Assembly: GCF_001426705.1 (NCBI RefSeq)
Contig: NZ_LMFC01000004.1
Location: forward strand, 62,001-126,000
From: Cellulomonas sp. Root485
GTDB taxonomy: Bacteria > Actinomycetota > Actinomycetes > Actinomycetales > Cellulomonadaceae
Reading direction: 5' to 3'
DNA length: 64,000 bases
The position numbers and the translations under genes were made by a program. The notes beneath the pieces were generated by a model. That model ran no database searches. It had not been told where the DNA came from and saw only the letters and a program-made list of their open reading frames with translations. Below, piece after piece: positions 54,204 through 63,172 of this stretch (positions within the stretch are counted from its first letter, which is position 1; the number at the start of each line of letters is the position of its first letter).

Positions 54204-55838
54204 CTAGGCACCGCCCCCGTCGACGGGTCGGACGCGCTCGACACCCACCCGGAACGTCGCGCTGAAGCCTGTCCCGACGACGTGGAAGGTCCGCTGGCCC
54301 GGGTGCTCGGGCACGGTGCCCGCCGACTGGACCTCGGCCTTCGGGGTCGGCTCGGCGATCGCGCGCACGGCGTCCTGGTCGGCGGGCTCCTTCATGCCGA
54401 GGTACTTCTCGCCCGTATGGACGTAGAGCTCCCACGGGGTGCCTGGGAACACCTGCAGGTAGTACTGCTTGCGGAACACGACGTTGTCGGAGAAGCCGAT
54501 CCCGGACGTGTCCCGCTCGCCGACGTAGATGTCGATGCGGAACACCATGCCGGCCGCACCGTCCCTGGCCGAGTGCTCGTCGATCCAGCCCTCCCACACC
54601 AGACGGTCGGGGCCCGCCCAGCCGGTGGTCCGATCACCGAACTCGGCGAGCGGCTTCTGGAGCTCGGCCTTGAGGTCGGGCAGCGGATCGCGCAGGTCGG
54701 CCTGGTTGAACGGTCCGTAGCAGTTCTCGGCCTCGGCGCTCTGGTGGACCAGCTCGAAGTCCACGAACCTCGGCTTGATGGAGACGCCGAAGTAGAACTC
54801 GCTCCGGCCGAACGTGTCGCGGCCGCGACTGACGTCGGCCTCGTCCAGCCACAGCGACACCTTGTGGGAGCCGTGGAAGAACCGCATGGCGATCTCGTAG
54901 GCCTCGCGCGACGTCACCAGGGAGTCGGGGCCTCCGTGGCACTTGTCGACGAAGGTGCGTGGCGCGCCGGGGAGCTGCGCCGACGCCTGCTTGACCAGCC
55001 CGTCGCTGCGGTTGGTCGAGAGGGTGCCCTCGTCGAAGAGGCTGGACACGCGGTTGGCCACCGAGGCGATCGCGGGCCCGTACGTGCGGTAGCTGGTCCC
55101 GACCACGGTCAGGACGCGCGACACGTCGAAGTTCTGTGCCCAGCCGTGGAACTGCGTGCTCCTCGGGTCGAACGACGCCAGCTCGCCCTTGGCCTTCTTG
55201 GCCCCGGGGAGTATCCGGATCAGCCAGCTGGGCGCTCGCTGGAACGCGATGCCCCGGTGCGGGGTCCCCAGGGTGACCACCCGGTGCACGAGCCGCTCCG
55301 CCGAGCCCGCGCCGCGCTCGTTCATGCTCACGAGCCCCTCACGGACCACGAGACCGCCCATGCTGTGCGCGACGATGTCGACGCCGTGGAAGGCTTCGTG
55401 GTGCCGTGCGGCCGAGCGCTCGATCAGCTCGACGAGCCGCCGGAGGCCTTCGCCGTAGCGTTCGAGCGCCCGGGGTCGCAGGTCGTAGTACCGGTAGACC
55501 CAGATCGTGCCCGCGACGCCCTTGTCGAGCACACGCTTCTCGATCTGCGGGTCGAGCACCACGCTGCCGCGCACGTCGTCGTCGTCGAGCTCCAGCGGGT
55601 CGATCGGTGAGGGGATGTCCTCGGAGTAGAAGCCGACCACGTTCGTGGCGTCCCGGTAGGGGAACGCCTCGGACTTCAGCGCACGCAGGACGAAGCCCTC
55701 GTAGATGTAGTTCTCACCGCGACGGTTCGGGTACACCGAACCGTCGTTGAAGCCCTGGTACGGGCTGCGCTGCTCGTCGGACACATCCGGACCGCCGAAG
55801 CCTCGGACCAGCACGAGCGGTCGTAAAGGGCCAGCCAT
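54204..55838 (-). CDS. Alpha/beta-hydrolase lipase-like protein
   Basis: Protein of about 544 residues from ATG 55838 (MAGPLRPLVLVRGFGGPDV). A nucleophile motif VDIVAHSMGGLV and GTPHRG are lipase-like; the catalytic histidine is likely in VDKCHGGPDSLV. The C-terminal 220 residues form a further domain of unknown type that starts around SLWLDEADVSRGRD. There is no signal peptide. It is divergent from the following gene, with a 198-bp gap. Confidence 0.8.
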   Translation of the reverse strand: MAGPLRPLVLVRGFGGPDVSDEQRSPYQGFNDGSVYPNRRGENYIYEGFVLRALKSEAFPYRDATNVVGFYSEDIPSPIDPLELDDDDVRGSVVLDPQIEKRVLDKGVAGTIWVYRYYDLRPRALERYGEGLRRLVELIERSAARHHEAFHGVDIVAHSMGGLVVREGLVSMNERGAGSAERLVHRVVTLGTPHRGIAFQRAPSWLIRILPGAKKAKGELASFDPRSTQFHGWAQNFDVSRVLTVVGTSYRTYGPAIASVANRVSSLFDEGTLSTNRSDGLVKQASAQLPGAPRTFVDKCHGGPDSLVTSREAYEIAMRFFHGSHKVSLWLDEADVSRGRDTFGRSEFYFGVSIKPRFVDFELVHQSAEAENCYGPFNQADLRDPLPDLKAELQKPLAEFGDRTTGWAGPDRLVWEGWIDEHSARDGAAGMVFRIDIYVGERDTSGIGFSDNVVFRKQYYLQVFPGTPWELYVHTGEKYLGMKEPADQDAVRAIAEPTPKAEVQSAGTVPEHPGQRTFHVVGTGFSATFRVGVERVRPVDGGGA

Positions 55839-56036
55839 GAGGTCCCCCAACCTCTGGGGCTGCGCCCGGTTCAACGCAGCACGCAGTCGAGGCTACTCGC
55901 ACTCGGGACAAAGGGGACGAATGGGGACTGTTTGCCCTTTCGATCCGACGGCGGCGCTGTGTATCGCGGGCGGGCGTTGCGGGCTCCTCACTCCATCGGC
56001 GAGCACGCCGGTACGCAGACGACGCAGGAGTGCGAG

Positions 56037-57071
56037 ATGTTCCAGGCACAGACCGACAACCACATCGAGACGACGGCCGGCCCACCGAAGGTCCCGCCGG
56101 ACACCGCCCGACCGCCCACACCGGTCGGCGCGGAGGCATCGTCGACGCTGACGTTCCTGGGCCGGGCGTCGTGGCAGGCGCAGCCCGAGGTGCGACGCCG
56201 TGAGCTGCTGCTGCAGATCCAGGCGCTCAAGGAGATCCCGGACGAGGTCGTCGCGATGCTCGTCAGGGACCTCGACTACGTCTACGAGCTGCTGCTCGGA
56301 CGGCTCGACGAGGTCGGGCGCTCGCACCTGCACGGACTGCGCGAGTGGTTCACGGGGGCCCGGATCGGCGCTGTGTGGCAGACGCTGCACGGGGTGGAGC
56401 GCGCCCTGGTCATGTACCGGTCGAGCAAGGACCTCAAGGGGCGCCTCGACGGCGTCGTCGCGGACGCGAAGCAGTACCTGCCCAAGAACGACCCGGCCGT
56501 CGCGCAGGCCGTGCGGTGGTCGCGGAACGCACCCAAGGACATCGACCAGTTCCGCAGCGGGGTGCGTGACCTGCTCGAGAGGTCGCACCAGGCGTCCGAC
56601 GGGCTCCACGAGAGCGCGCGCCGCCTGCGCAACGGGATGCTCGGCATCACGATCCTGACCGCGCTGTCCATCGTGGTGCTGCTCGTCGCGCAGGTGCTGC
56701 TGGCGAGCGTCTGGTTGATCCCGGCGCCTGAGGGCTTCACGGCTCAACCGTGGGTGCTGCTCGCCTTCGTCATGGTCGCCGGCTCGCTCGGGGCCTTCAT
56801 CACGGCGTTCCCGACGACGATCCGCGCGCAGTCCGGTGGGCTCCCGTACCGCCTGCCGATCCAGCAGGGGCTCCTGAAGCTGGTCATCGGTCCGCTGCTC
56901 GCGGTCGTGGGGGTGATGTTCGTGGCGGGTGGTCTCGTCGCGGCGATGGACGCGGAGACGCTGCCCCAGCTGCTCGCGCTCGCGGTCATCTTCGGCTCGG
57001 CCCAGCAGGCGCTCACGGTCTTCGCGGACAAGAGTGCCGGGGACCTGCTGGCGACGAAGTCGGCGACCTAG
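56037..57071 (+). CDS. Membrane protein with cytoplasmic helical domain
   Basis: Protein of 344 residues from ATG 56037, with GGAG just upstream. The first 200 residues are soluble and largely helical. Three hydrophobic segments follow (about 200-222, 236-258 and 278-300), and the C-terminus again lies near the membrane. No known domain was recognised. It is a housekeeping-region hypothetical. Confidence 0.7.
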   Translation: MFQAQTDNHIETTAGPPKVPPDTARPPTPVGAEASSTLTFLGRASWQAQPEVRRRELLLQIQALKEIPDEVVAMLVRDLDYVYELLLGRLDEVGRSHLHGLREWFTGARIGAVWQTLHGVERALVMYRSSKDLKGRLDGVVADAKQYLPKNDPAVAQAVRWSRNAPKDIDQFRSGVRDLLERSHQASDGLHESARRLRNGMLGITILTALSIVVLLVAQVLLASVWLIPAPEGFTAQPWVLLAFVMVAGSLGAFITAFPTTIRAQSGGLPYRLPIQQGLLKLVIGPLLAVVGVMFVAGGLVAAMDAETLPQLLALAVIFGSAQQALTVFADKSAGDLLATKSAT

Positions 57072-57137
57072 GCGCAGCGGGTCGCGGGGCGCCGGTGGGC
57101 CGATATCGTTATCGAACTCACCGTGGAGGAGATGACG

Positions 57138-58034
57138 ATGGCCCCCGATCAGCTCACGTTCGACAACCCCGTCGAGCGGCACTCGCACATCACGCCGCAC
57201 GCGTCCTGGCAGCCCCTGCCGGGCCTGGACGCGGAGCTCGACCCGAAGGCCGACCACGGCGAGACCAGCTACCGGGGGACCGGTCGGCTCCCCGGCCGCA
57301 AGGCGCTCATCACGGGCGGCGACTCCGGGATCGGTGCCGCGGTGGCGATCGCGTTCGCCCGCGAGGGTGCCGACGTGGCGCTCAGCTACCTGCCCGAGGA
57401 GCAGGTGGATGCCGAGGCGATCGCCGAGTACGTGCGCGCGGAGGGCCGCACGGCGATCCTGCTGCCCGGCGACATCCGCGACCGCGAGGTCTGCCGGTCC
57501 CTGGTCGCCGACGCGGTCGCGGGGCTCGGGGGACTGGACATCCTGGTGAACAACGCAGCGCACCAGGTGTACCACCGGAGCTTCGACGAGCTCGACGAGG
57601 CCGACCTGGACCGCACGATCCAGACGAACCTGTACGCGATGTTCTGGATCACGCGTGACGCCCTGCCCCACCTGGGTCCGGGCTCGACGATCATCAACAG
57701 CACGTCGGTCCAGGGGTACAACCCGTCGCCGATGATCATCAACTACGCGTCGACCAAGTTCGGCATCATCGGCTTCACCAAGGCGCTCGCCGCCGACCTC
57801 GCGCCGCGGGGCATCCGCGTGAACGCCGTCGCGCCGGGGCCGGTGTGGACGCCGTTGCAGGTGTCCGACGGGCAGCCCACGGAGAAGCTGAACGGCTTCG
57901 GGGAGTCGTCGTGGCTCGGCCGGACGAGCCAGCCCGTCGAGCAGGCGCCCGCCTACGTGTTCCTCGCCTCGCCGGAGTCGAGCTTCGTCGTGGGCGAGGT
58001 CATCAACGTCAACGGCGGGGCGAACGTGCCCTGA
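57138..58034 (+). CDS. SDR-family oxidoreductase (YghA-like)
   Basis: Protein of 298 residues. ATG 57138 is chosen because GGAGGAG lies six bases upstream; earlier in-frame GTG and ATG codons are possible. The TGGDSGIGAAVAIAFA nucleotide motif, NNAA, and the S...YASTK catalytic set are present, together with the N-terminal extension typical of the YghA/Gsp39-like group. This group reduces carbonyls, often under stress. Confidence 0.88.
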   Translation: MAPDQLTFDNPVERHSHITPHASWQPLPGLDAELDPKADHGETSYRGTGRLPGRKALITGGDSGIGAAVAIAFAREGADVALSYLPEEQVDAEAIAEYVRAEGRTAILLPGDIRDREVCRSLVADAVAGLGGLDILVNNAAHQVYHRSFDELDEADLDRTIQTNLYAMFWITRDALPHLGPGSTIINSTSVQGYNPSPMIINYASTKFGIIGFTKALAADLAPRGIRVNAVAPGPVWTPLQVSDGQPTEKLNGFGESSWLGRTSQPVEQAPAYVFLASPESSFVVGEVINVNGGANVP

Positions 58035-58039
58035 CACCG

Positions 58040-59719
58040 TCAGTGCCGGCCGCCCACCTTCATCCACGTCGGCCGCCCGTCGGGGTCCACGATGGCGTGA
58101 TAGCTCGGCGCCGCGAGCAGCCGCTGCCACAGCGGCATCCGCACGACCGGGTGTGCCCGCAGCCTGCCGGGCGGGCGGGGGCCCGATCTGCCGCCGGCGT
58201 GCCACGCGTCGAGAGCGGCGGCGCTCGATCGCATGGCGTCGATCGCGTCGCCCGGATCGATCAGTCCGGTGTCGTCGTCACGGTCGAGGTGCTCCCGCCA
58301 CAGCTCGAGCCGGAGCTCGCGCGCGAAGGCTCGCGCGCCGTCGCCCAGGCCCGCGGGATCACGCGGCTCCCGCTCGTCCAGGCGCCGGTCGAGGATCGCT
58401 GCGGTCAGCTCGGAGTCGTGCGTCCAGGACCGCCGGTTGAAGTTGTCGCTGCCCACCGTCGCCCACACGTCGTCGATCACGCACACCTTCGCGTGCACGT
58501 AGACGGGCAGACCGTCGCGGTTCTCGACGTCGAGGACCATGACGCGGTCGCCGCCCGCGGCGCGCACAATCTGCAGGGCCTGCGCGTGGCCGAGCCGCAC
58601 CGGCGGCAGGCCCAGCCGGTCGTCCTGGTCCGGGTACCGCGGGACGACAGCGATGAGGTGCAGCCCGGGTTCGCGGCGCAGGGCCGCGGCGAAGACCTGA
58701 GCGACGTCCGCCGACCACAGGTACTGGTCCTCGATGTAGACGAGTCGGCGAGCCCTCCGCAGCGCCTTCGCGTACCCGCGGGCCGCGCTGCGCTCGCCGG
58801 CGGGCGCGAACGGGTACCGGGGGCGGCGCTGGGGGTAGGTGCGCAGGAGCTGGACCGCGCAGGTGCCGGCCGGAGGGGGATCGGGTGCCGGCGGCGGCAG
58901 CACGCTGGGCTGTCGGTCCTCGCCGTGCACCACGTCGGGCACCGCCTGCCACGGCAGCCGCGACAGTGCGGCGGGGTCCTCCCATCGCTCCCGGAAGACG
59001 TCCTCGACGTCGCGGACGGCCGGGCCGCGGATCAGGACGTGCACGTCGTGCCACGGCGGGCGTGGCCCGTACGCGTGGGAGAACGGCAGGGCCTGGGGAT
59101 CGCCGCGGTGGTCGGCGTCGTCGCGCCGGCCGTGCGCCAGGTCGATCCCGCCGACGAGGGCGATGTCGTCCGCGGGCCGCGCCGCATGCCGGATGACGAC
59201 GAACTTCTGATGGTGGCTGCCGACCGCGCGCACCCGCTGGTCGAGGAGCACCTCGCCACCGACCTCGTTGACCCTCTCGGCGAGCGTGCGGTTCTCCCGG
59301 TTCGAGAACCGCAGCGTGTCCAGGTGCGAGCGCCACATGAGGCCCTTGACCAGCGCGCCGCGGAGCACGGCGGCCGACAGCGACTCCCGGACGGTCGCGC
59401 CACCGTCGGTCAGCCGCTCGTCAGGGTCCCCGCGCCAGTCGCTGAACAGCACCAGGTCGCCCGGCCCCACGCGGGCCAGAGCCTCGGCGAGCACCGCGAA
59501 GTAGGTGGAGCCGTGCACGAGCGGCTGCACCGCGTTGCCCTCGGTCCACGGCCGGATTCGCGTCGCGTCGTTGCCGCGCTGCTGCGCGGTGAGGAACCAG
59601 CCGAGCTCGGTCTGCCCACCGGCGACCGCCGGGAGGCGAACCCCGACCCCGGGGCTGCGTCGTGCGCGCGACAGGAGCTGCACGGGACCAAACTCGCACA
59701 CGTGGCCGGTCGGGGCCAC
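58040..59719 (-). CDS. Phospholipase D-like protein
   Basis: Two HxKxxxxD motifs are present: GSHHQKFVVIRHAARPADDIALVGGID and VHAKVCVIDDVWATVGSDN. They mark a PLD-family phosphodiesterase, with the linked domain structure of a single polypeptide. The start is uncertain: GTG 59719 gives 559 residues, GTG 59701 is possible, and no strong ribosome site is seen. There is no obvious signal peptide. It is 20 bp downstream of the membrane protein gene and probably co-transcribed. Confidence 0.8.
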   Translation of the reverse strand: MAPTGHVCEFGPVQLLSRARRSPGVGVRLPAVAGGQTELGWFLTAQQRGNDATRIRPWTEGNAVQPLVHGSTYFAVLAEALARVGPGDLVLFSDWRGDPDERLTDGGATVRESLSAAVLRGALVKGLMWRSHLDTLRFSNRENRTLAERVNEVGGEVLLDQRVRAVGSHHQKFVVIRHAARPADDIALVGGIDLAHGRRDDADHRGDPQALPFSHAYGPRPPWHDVHVLIRGPAVRDVEDVFRERWEDPAALSRLPWQAVPDVVHGEDRQPSVLPPPAPDPPPAGTCAVQLLRTYPQRRPRYPFAPAGERSAARGYAKALRRARRLVYIEDQYLWSADVAQVFAAALRREPGLHLIAVVPRYPDQDDRLGLPPVRLGHAQALQIVRAAGGDRVMVLDVENRDGLPVYVHAKVCVIDDVWATVGSDNFNRRSWTHDSELTAAILDRRLDEREPRDPAGLGDGARAFARELRLELWREHLDRDDDTGLIDPGDAIDAMRSSAAALDAWHAGGRSGPRPPGRLRAHPVVRMPLWQRLLAAPSYHAIVDPDGRPTWMKVGGRH

Positions 59720-59739
59720 GCGCGGGACCGGCGGCACCC

Positions 59740-60648
59740 TCAGCCGGTGAACAGGCTCGACACCGCTCCGGTCAGGACGGGTGCGAAGACGCTGAGCAGG
59801 GTGATCGGGTTGCGCAGGGTGTGGGACTGCAGACCCAGGCGCCGTTCGAACCGGGCGCGCGCGGCGAAGTCCGCCTCCGCCGGCACGGCACCGACCGGGA
59901 ACGGGACGACCTTGTCGACGAGCGCGATCGCCTGGGTCCGCCAGGAGACCACGAGCGGCACGACGATGGCGGCGACGATCACGGCGAAGAACGCGCCGTA
60001 GCCGAGCGCGATAGCGGTGGGCAGATCGTCCTCCGTGACCGACCCGGCCGCGAGCCACGCAGCACGCAGCGTCACGACGTCGAGCACGATCGTCGACAGG
60101 ATGGCGGCCAGGGCGAGCGAGCTGCGTTCGATCGTCTCCCAGGTGCGCTCGAGGTTCTCGACGATCCGGCCGAGCGCGGTGGCGAAGCCGAGGTCGTCGA
60201 CGACGAGCGTCGTCACGTCGTCGCCGATGGCGGTGGCCTCCGCGTGCGCCAGCCAGACGCTGACCACCCAGGGGTAGCCGGCGAGCCAGGCGACGACACC
60301 CGCGACGAGGATCGCCGGTCGGGCGTCCTCCGCGGCGGGAATCTGGAGGATGTAGGTGACCGAGCCCATCAGGGCGCTGGTCAGCACGGCAACCAGGACA
60401 TACGCGGCCGTGTGGGTCTTCCACCACGGCCGTGGCTCGTCGGCAGTCTGCTGACGGACGCGGTCCACGCCGTAGACGAAGAGCACGGCCCAGGTGACGA
60501 CGCTGAAGGCGACGACGGCCGCCCAGGCGCCGAACCACTGCGCGAGATGGAGCAGGTCCCGCGCCAGGAACATGGCCCCGTACACGGCGAGCGCCGCAGC
60601 GGCCACCACGACGGTGACCCGGGCGGGCGAGCTGCGGAGCTTGTTCAT
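59740..60648 (-). CDS. Multi-pass membrane protein
   Basis: Protein of 302 residues from ATG 60648. Hydrophobic helices are visible near 12-30, 38-60, 81-102, 112-130, 172-194 and 208-232, so it spans the membrane several times. No transport or enzymatic motif was recognised. The downstream PLD-like gene is close behind, and the two may act together at the membrane. Confidence 0.7.
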   Translation of the reverse strand: MNKLRSSPARVTVVVAAAALAVYGAMFLARDLLHLAQWFGAWAAVVAFSVVTWAVLFVYGVDRVRQQTADEPRPWWKTHTAAYVLVAVLTSALMGSVTYILQIPAAEDARPAILVAGVVAWLAGYPWVVSVWLAHAEATAIGDDVTTLVVDDLGFATALGRIVENLERTWETIERSSLALAAILSTIVLDVVTLRAAWLAAGSVTEDDLPTAIALGYGAFFAVIVAAIVVPLVVSWRTQAIALVDKVVPFPVGAVPAEADFAARARFERRLGLQSHTLRNPITLLSVFAPVLTGAVSSLFTG

Positions 60649-60727
60649 GGCGCCTCGTCGCTCACGGTCGGCGGTCCCCCTCAGAAGGGCGGCGGCTGGC
60701 CGCGCCAGGGACGACCCGCACCGACCA

Positions 60728-62182
60728 TCATCGTCCGGGAGACAGGAGCCAGTCGAGCACCTGGTCGGCGGACCAGCCGTCGGGATGCAGCTCGGCCAGC
60801 CGGCGGGCGCCGTCGAGGTCGGAACCGAGTGTCACCAGGGCTTCCTCGGTGCGCCTGTCGGGACGGGTCTGGCCGAGGCCGACGTCGGCGGACAGGGCGT
60901 TGCACAAGCACGCGCGTCCGGCGGCGTCGTCGGCGGAGCCACCCTTGCGCACGAACATCTCGACGGGCTCGGCCGGGCAGCGGTACCCCACGCGCCCGTC
61001 GTCCTTGAGATATGGCGACCGCAGGTAGCCCAGGTCGCACAGGCGGGGCCGGGCGGCGCGGAGAACCGGGTCCGACAGGGTGCCCTCGAGCTGGGCGACC
61101 TTGAACGGGAACCCGGTGGGCGACGCGTCCCCGTCGGTGAGGACCTCGAGGGTCCCGGCCCGCAGACCGGCCAGGAGCCGTGCGCGCAGCTCCGGGGTGA
61201 GGCCCGAGTCGGCGCTCAGCGCGAAGACCGTCCCCACCTGGACGCCTGTCGCGCCGGCAGCCACCGCGGCCCGGACGGCCTCGGGGGTGCCGAGCGAGCC
61301 GGCGAGCCAGAAGGGCAGCCCCACGGCCGCGACCTTGGCGAGGTCCGCCTGGTCCCGGGCGCCGAACACGGGCTGGCCGCGCTCGTCGCGCACAGGCCGG
61401 CCGCGCGGCGGCGCGTTGTGACCGCCGGCGCGTGGCCCCTCGATGACGAAGCCGTCGGGCCGGATCGCGGGGTCGCGCGTCAGGTAGGCGGCGAGGACCT
61501 CGCTGGACACGATCGCCAGGAACATCGGCCGGGCCAGCGGCGCCCGGCCGGCGCCGAGGAGGTCGGGCGGGTCGATCGTCACGGCGTGGTCGCCGCCCGG
61601 GTCTCCGGCGACGTCGACGGGCAGCCGGGTCGGGCGGTGGGCCGCGAGGTCGTCGAGCAGGTGCGGCAGGTGTCGCGGGATGCCGGCGCCGACGAGCACG
61701 GCATCCACACCGGCGAGCATCGCGCCGTAGGCGGCCGCGGGCAGCGCCATCTGGACCTTCTCCAGGTAGTTGATCCCGACGGGGCCGCGATGGCCTGCCT
61801 TGGCCAGCCACACCTCGACGAAGTTGCCGAGCACCGTCAGCTCCTGGACGGCCCGGCCGGGCCGGATGCTCAGCCGGGGCACCGGGGTGTAGGCCACCCC
61901 CGGTCCCCGTCCGCCGGGCCGCAGGTACCGCGCGAGCACGCGCTCGACGATCGCCCGCACCGGGAACGCCGCCATGGCGCGACGGACAGAGCCGTCGAGG
62001 TCGCCGTCCTCGAGCCGGCGCGTCAGCACGAGGTCCAGCGCGGTCCCCGACACCACGCCGAGCTGTCCTCGCCTGGCGACGGCGGAAGCCAGGCGCCAGG
62101 ACGAGACGGCCACCCCCATCCCGCCCTGGATGATCGTCGGGAGCGCTCGTCCCAGTGCCGGCACGGGCAGAGACATCGACAT
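60728..62182 (-). CDS. Nitronate monooxygenase-like FMN protein
   Basis: Protein of 484 residues from ATG 62182, with GGAG six bases upstream. The N-terminus PTIIQGGMGVAVSSWRLASAVARRGQLGVVSGTALD, then VFGARDQADLAKVAAVGLPFWLAGSLGTPEAVRAAVAAGATGVQVGTVFAL, are the FMN and phosphate-binding motifs of nitronate monooxygenase and PfaD/FabK-type flavoproteins. The C-terminal part has a Cys-rich CLCNALSADVG segment. It lies 47 bp after fabI, so a role beside fatty acid synthesis is possible. Confidence 0.82.
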   Translation of the reverse strand: MSMSLPVPALGRALPTIIQGGMGVAVSSWRLASAVARRGQLGVVSGTALDLVLTRRLEDGDLDGSVRRAMAAFPVRAIVERVLARYLRPGGRGPGVAYTPVPRLSIRPGRAVQELTVLGNFVEVWLAKAGHRGPVGINYLEKVQMALPAAAYGAMLAGVDAVLVGAGIPRHLPHLLDDLAAHRPTRLPVDVAGDPGGDHAVTIDPPDLLGAGRAPLARPMFLAIVSSEVLAAYLTRDPAIRPDGFVIEGPRAGGHNAPPRGRPVRDERGQPVFGARDQADLAKVAAVGLPFWLAGSLGTPEAVRAAVAAGATGVQVGTVFALSADSGLTPELRARLLAGLRAGTLEVLTDGDASPTGFPFKVAQLEGTLSDPVLRAARPRLCDLGYLRSPYLKDDGRVGYRCPAEPVEMFVRKGGSADDAAGRACLCNALSADVGLGQTRPDRRTEEALVTLGSDLDGARRLAELHPDGWSADQVLDWLLSPGR

Positions 62183-62229
62183 CGGGCTCTCCAGGGTGGT
62201 GGGACGTCGGCTGCGGCAGGCAGGGGTCG

Positions 62230-63003
62230 CTAGAGCCCCATGGCGTGGACGCCGCCGTCGACGTGCACGACCTCGCCGGTCGTGGCCGGGAACCAGTCCG
62301 AGAGCAGCGCGACGACCGCGCGGGCCGTCGGGCCGGCGTCGTGGACGTCCCAGCCGAGCGGCGCCCGACGGTCCCAGCCGTCCTCGATCGTCTCGAAGCC
62401 GGGGATGGACTTGGCCGCGGTCGACCGGACCGGCCCCGCGGCGACCAGGTTGACCCGGATGCCGTCGGGCCCCAGGTCGCGGGCCAGGTAGCGCGAGGTC
62501 GACTCCAGGGCGGCCTTGGCGACGCCCATCCAGTCGTAGACCGGCCACGCCACGCTCGCGTCGAACGTCAGTCCGACGACCGAGCTGCCCCGGTGCAGCA
62601 GGGGCCGCGTCGCGACCGCCAGGGCCTTCAGCGAGTACGCCGAGACCTCCAGCGCGGTCGACACGTCGGGCCACTGGCCGCCCAGGAAGTCCCCGCCGAG
62701 GACGGACTGCGGAGCGAAGCCGATCGAGTGGACCACGCCGTCCAGGGTGTCCGCGTGCTCGCCGACGGCTCCTGCCAGGGCCGCCAGGTCCGCGGTCGAC
62801 GTGACGTCGAGCCGGACCACCGGCGGCACGACGGGCAGCCGACGGGCGATCGCCTCCGTGAGCCGCTGCTGGCGGCCGAACGACGTGAGGACCACCTGCG
62901 CGCCCTGCTCCTGGGCGAGCCGGGCGACGTGGAAGGCGATCGAACCCTCCGTGAGCACACCCGTCACCAGGATGGTCCTGCCGTCGAGCAGAGGCATCGG
63001 CAT
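62230..63003 (-). CDS. fabI: Enoyl-ACP reductase FabI/InhA-like
   Basis: NAD(P)H-dependent enoyl-ACP reductase of 257 residues, the final step of each fatty-acid elongation round. The YDWMGVAK motif gives Tyr156 and Lys163, the catalytic spacing of FabI. The preceding FDASVAWP has Phe where E. coli has Tyr, as in InhA. The nucleotide motif TGVLTEGSIAFHVA is intact. Confidence 0.92.
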   Translation of the reverse strand: MPMPLLDGRTILVTGVLTEGSIAFHVARLAQEQGAQVVLTSFGRQQRLTEAIARRLPVVPPVVRLDVTSTADLAALAGAVGEHADTLDGVVHSIGFAPQSVLGGDFLGGQWPDVSTALEVSAYSLKALAVATRPLLHRGSSVVGLTFDASVAWPVYDWMGVAKAALESTSRYLARDLGPDGIRVNLVAAGPVRSTAAKSIPGFETIEDGWDRRAPLGWDVHDAGPTARAVVALLSDWFPATTGEVVHVDGGVHAMGL

Positions 63004-63172
63004 CTCCTACGTCTCGGTGCCGATCTCGGTGTCGCCCGGCCCCCACGACGCTAGTCATCCACAGCCGCGCCGCCAGGGTCGTTCGGCACCTTGACACCCG
63101 TGCTCGTATGCGGGCGCGCCGCGCCGGGGCTACCCGGCCCCGCGCCCGCTACCGCGTGGGAGCATCGGTTTC

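Noticed and set aside
55893..58205. Long open frames antisense to the SDR, PLD, MoxR/VWA and sugar genes
   Set aside because: Such frames are expected at this GC content. Their sequences are Arg/His/Asp-rich, and the opposite strand has real domains.
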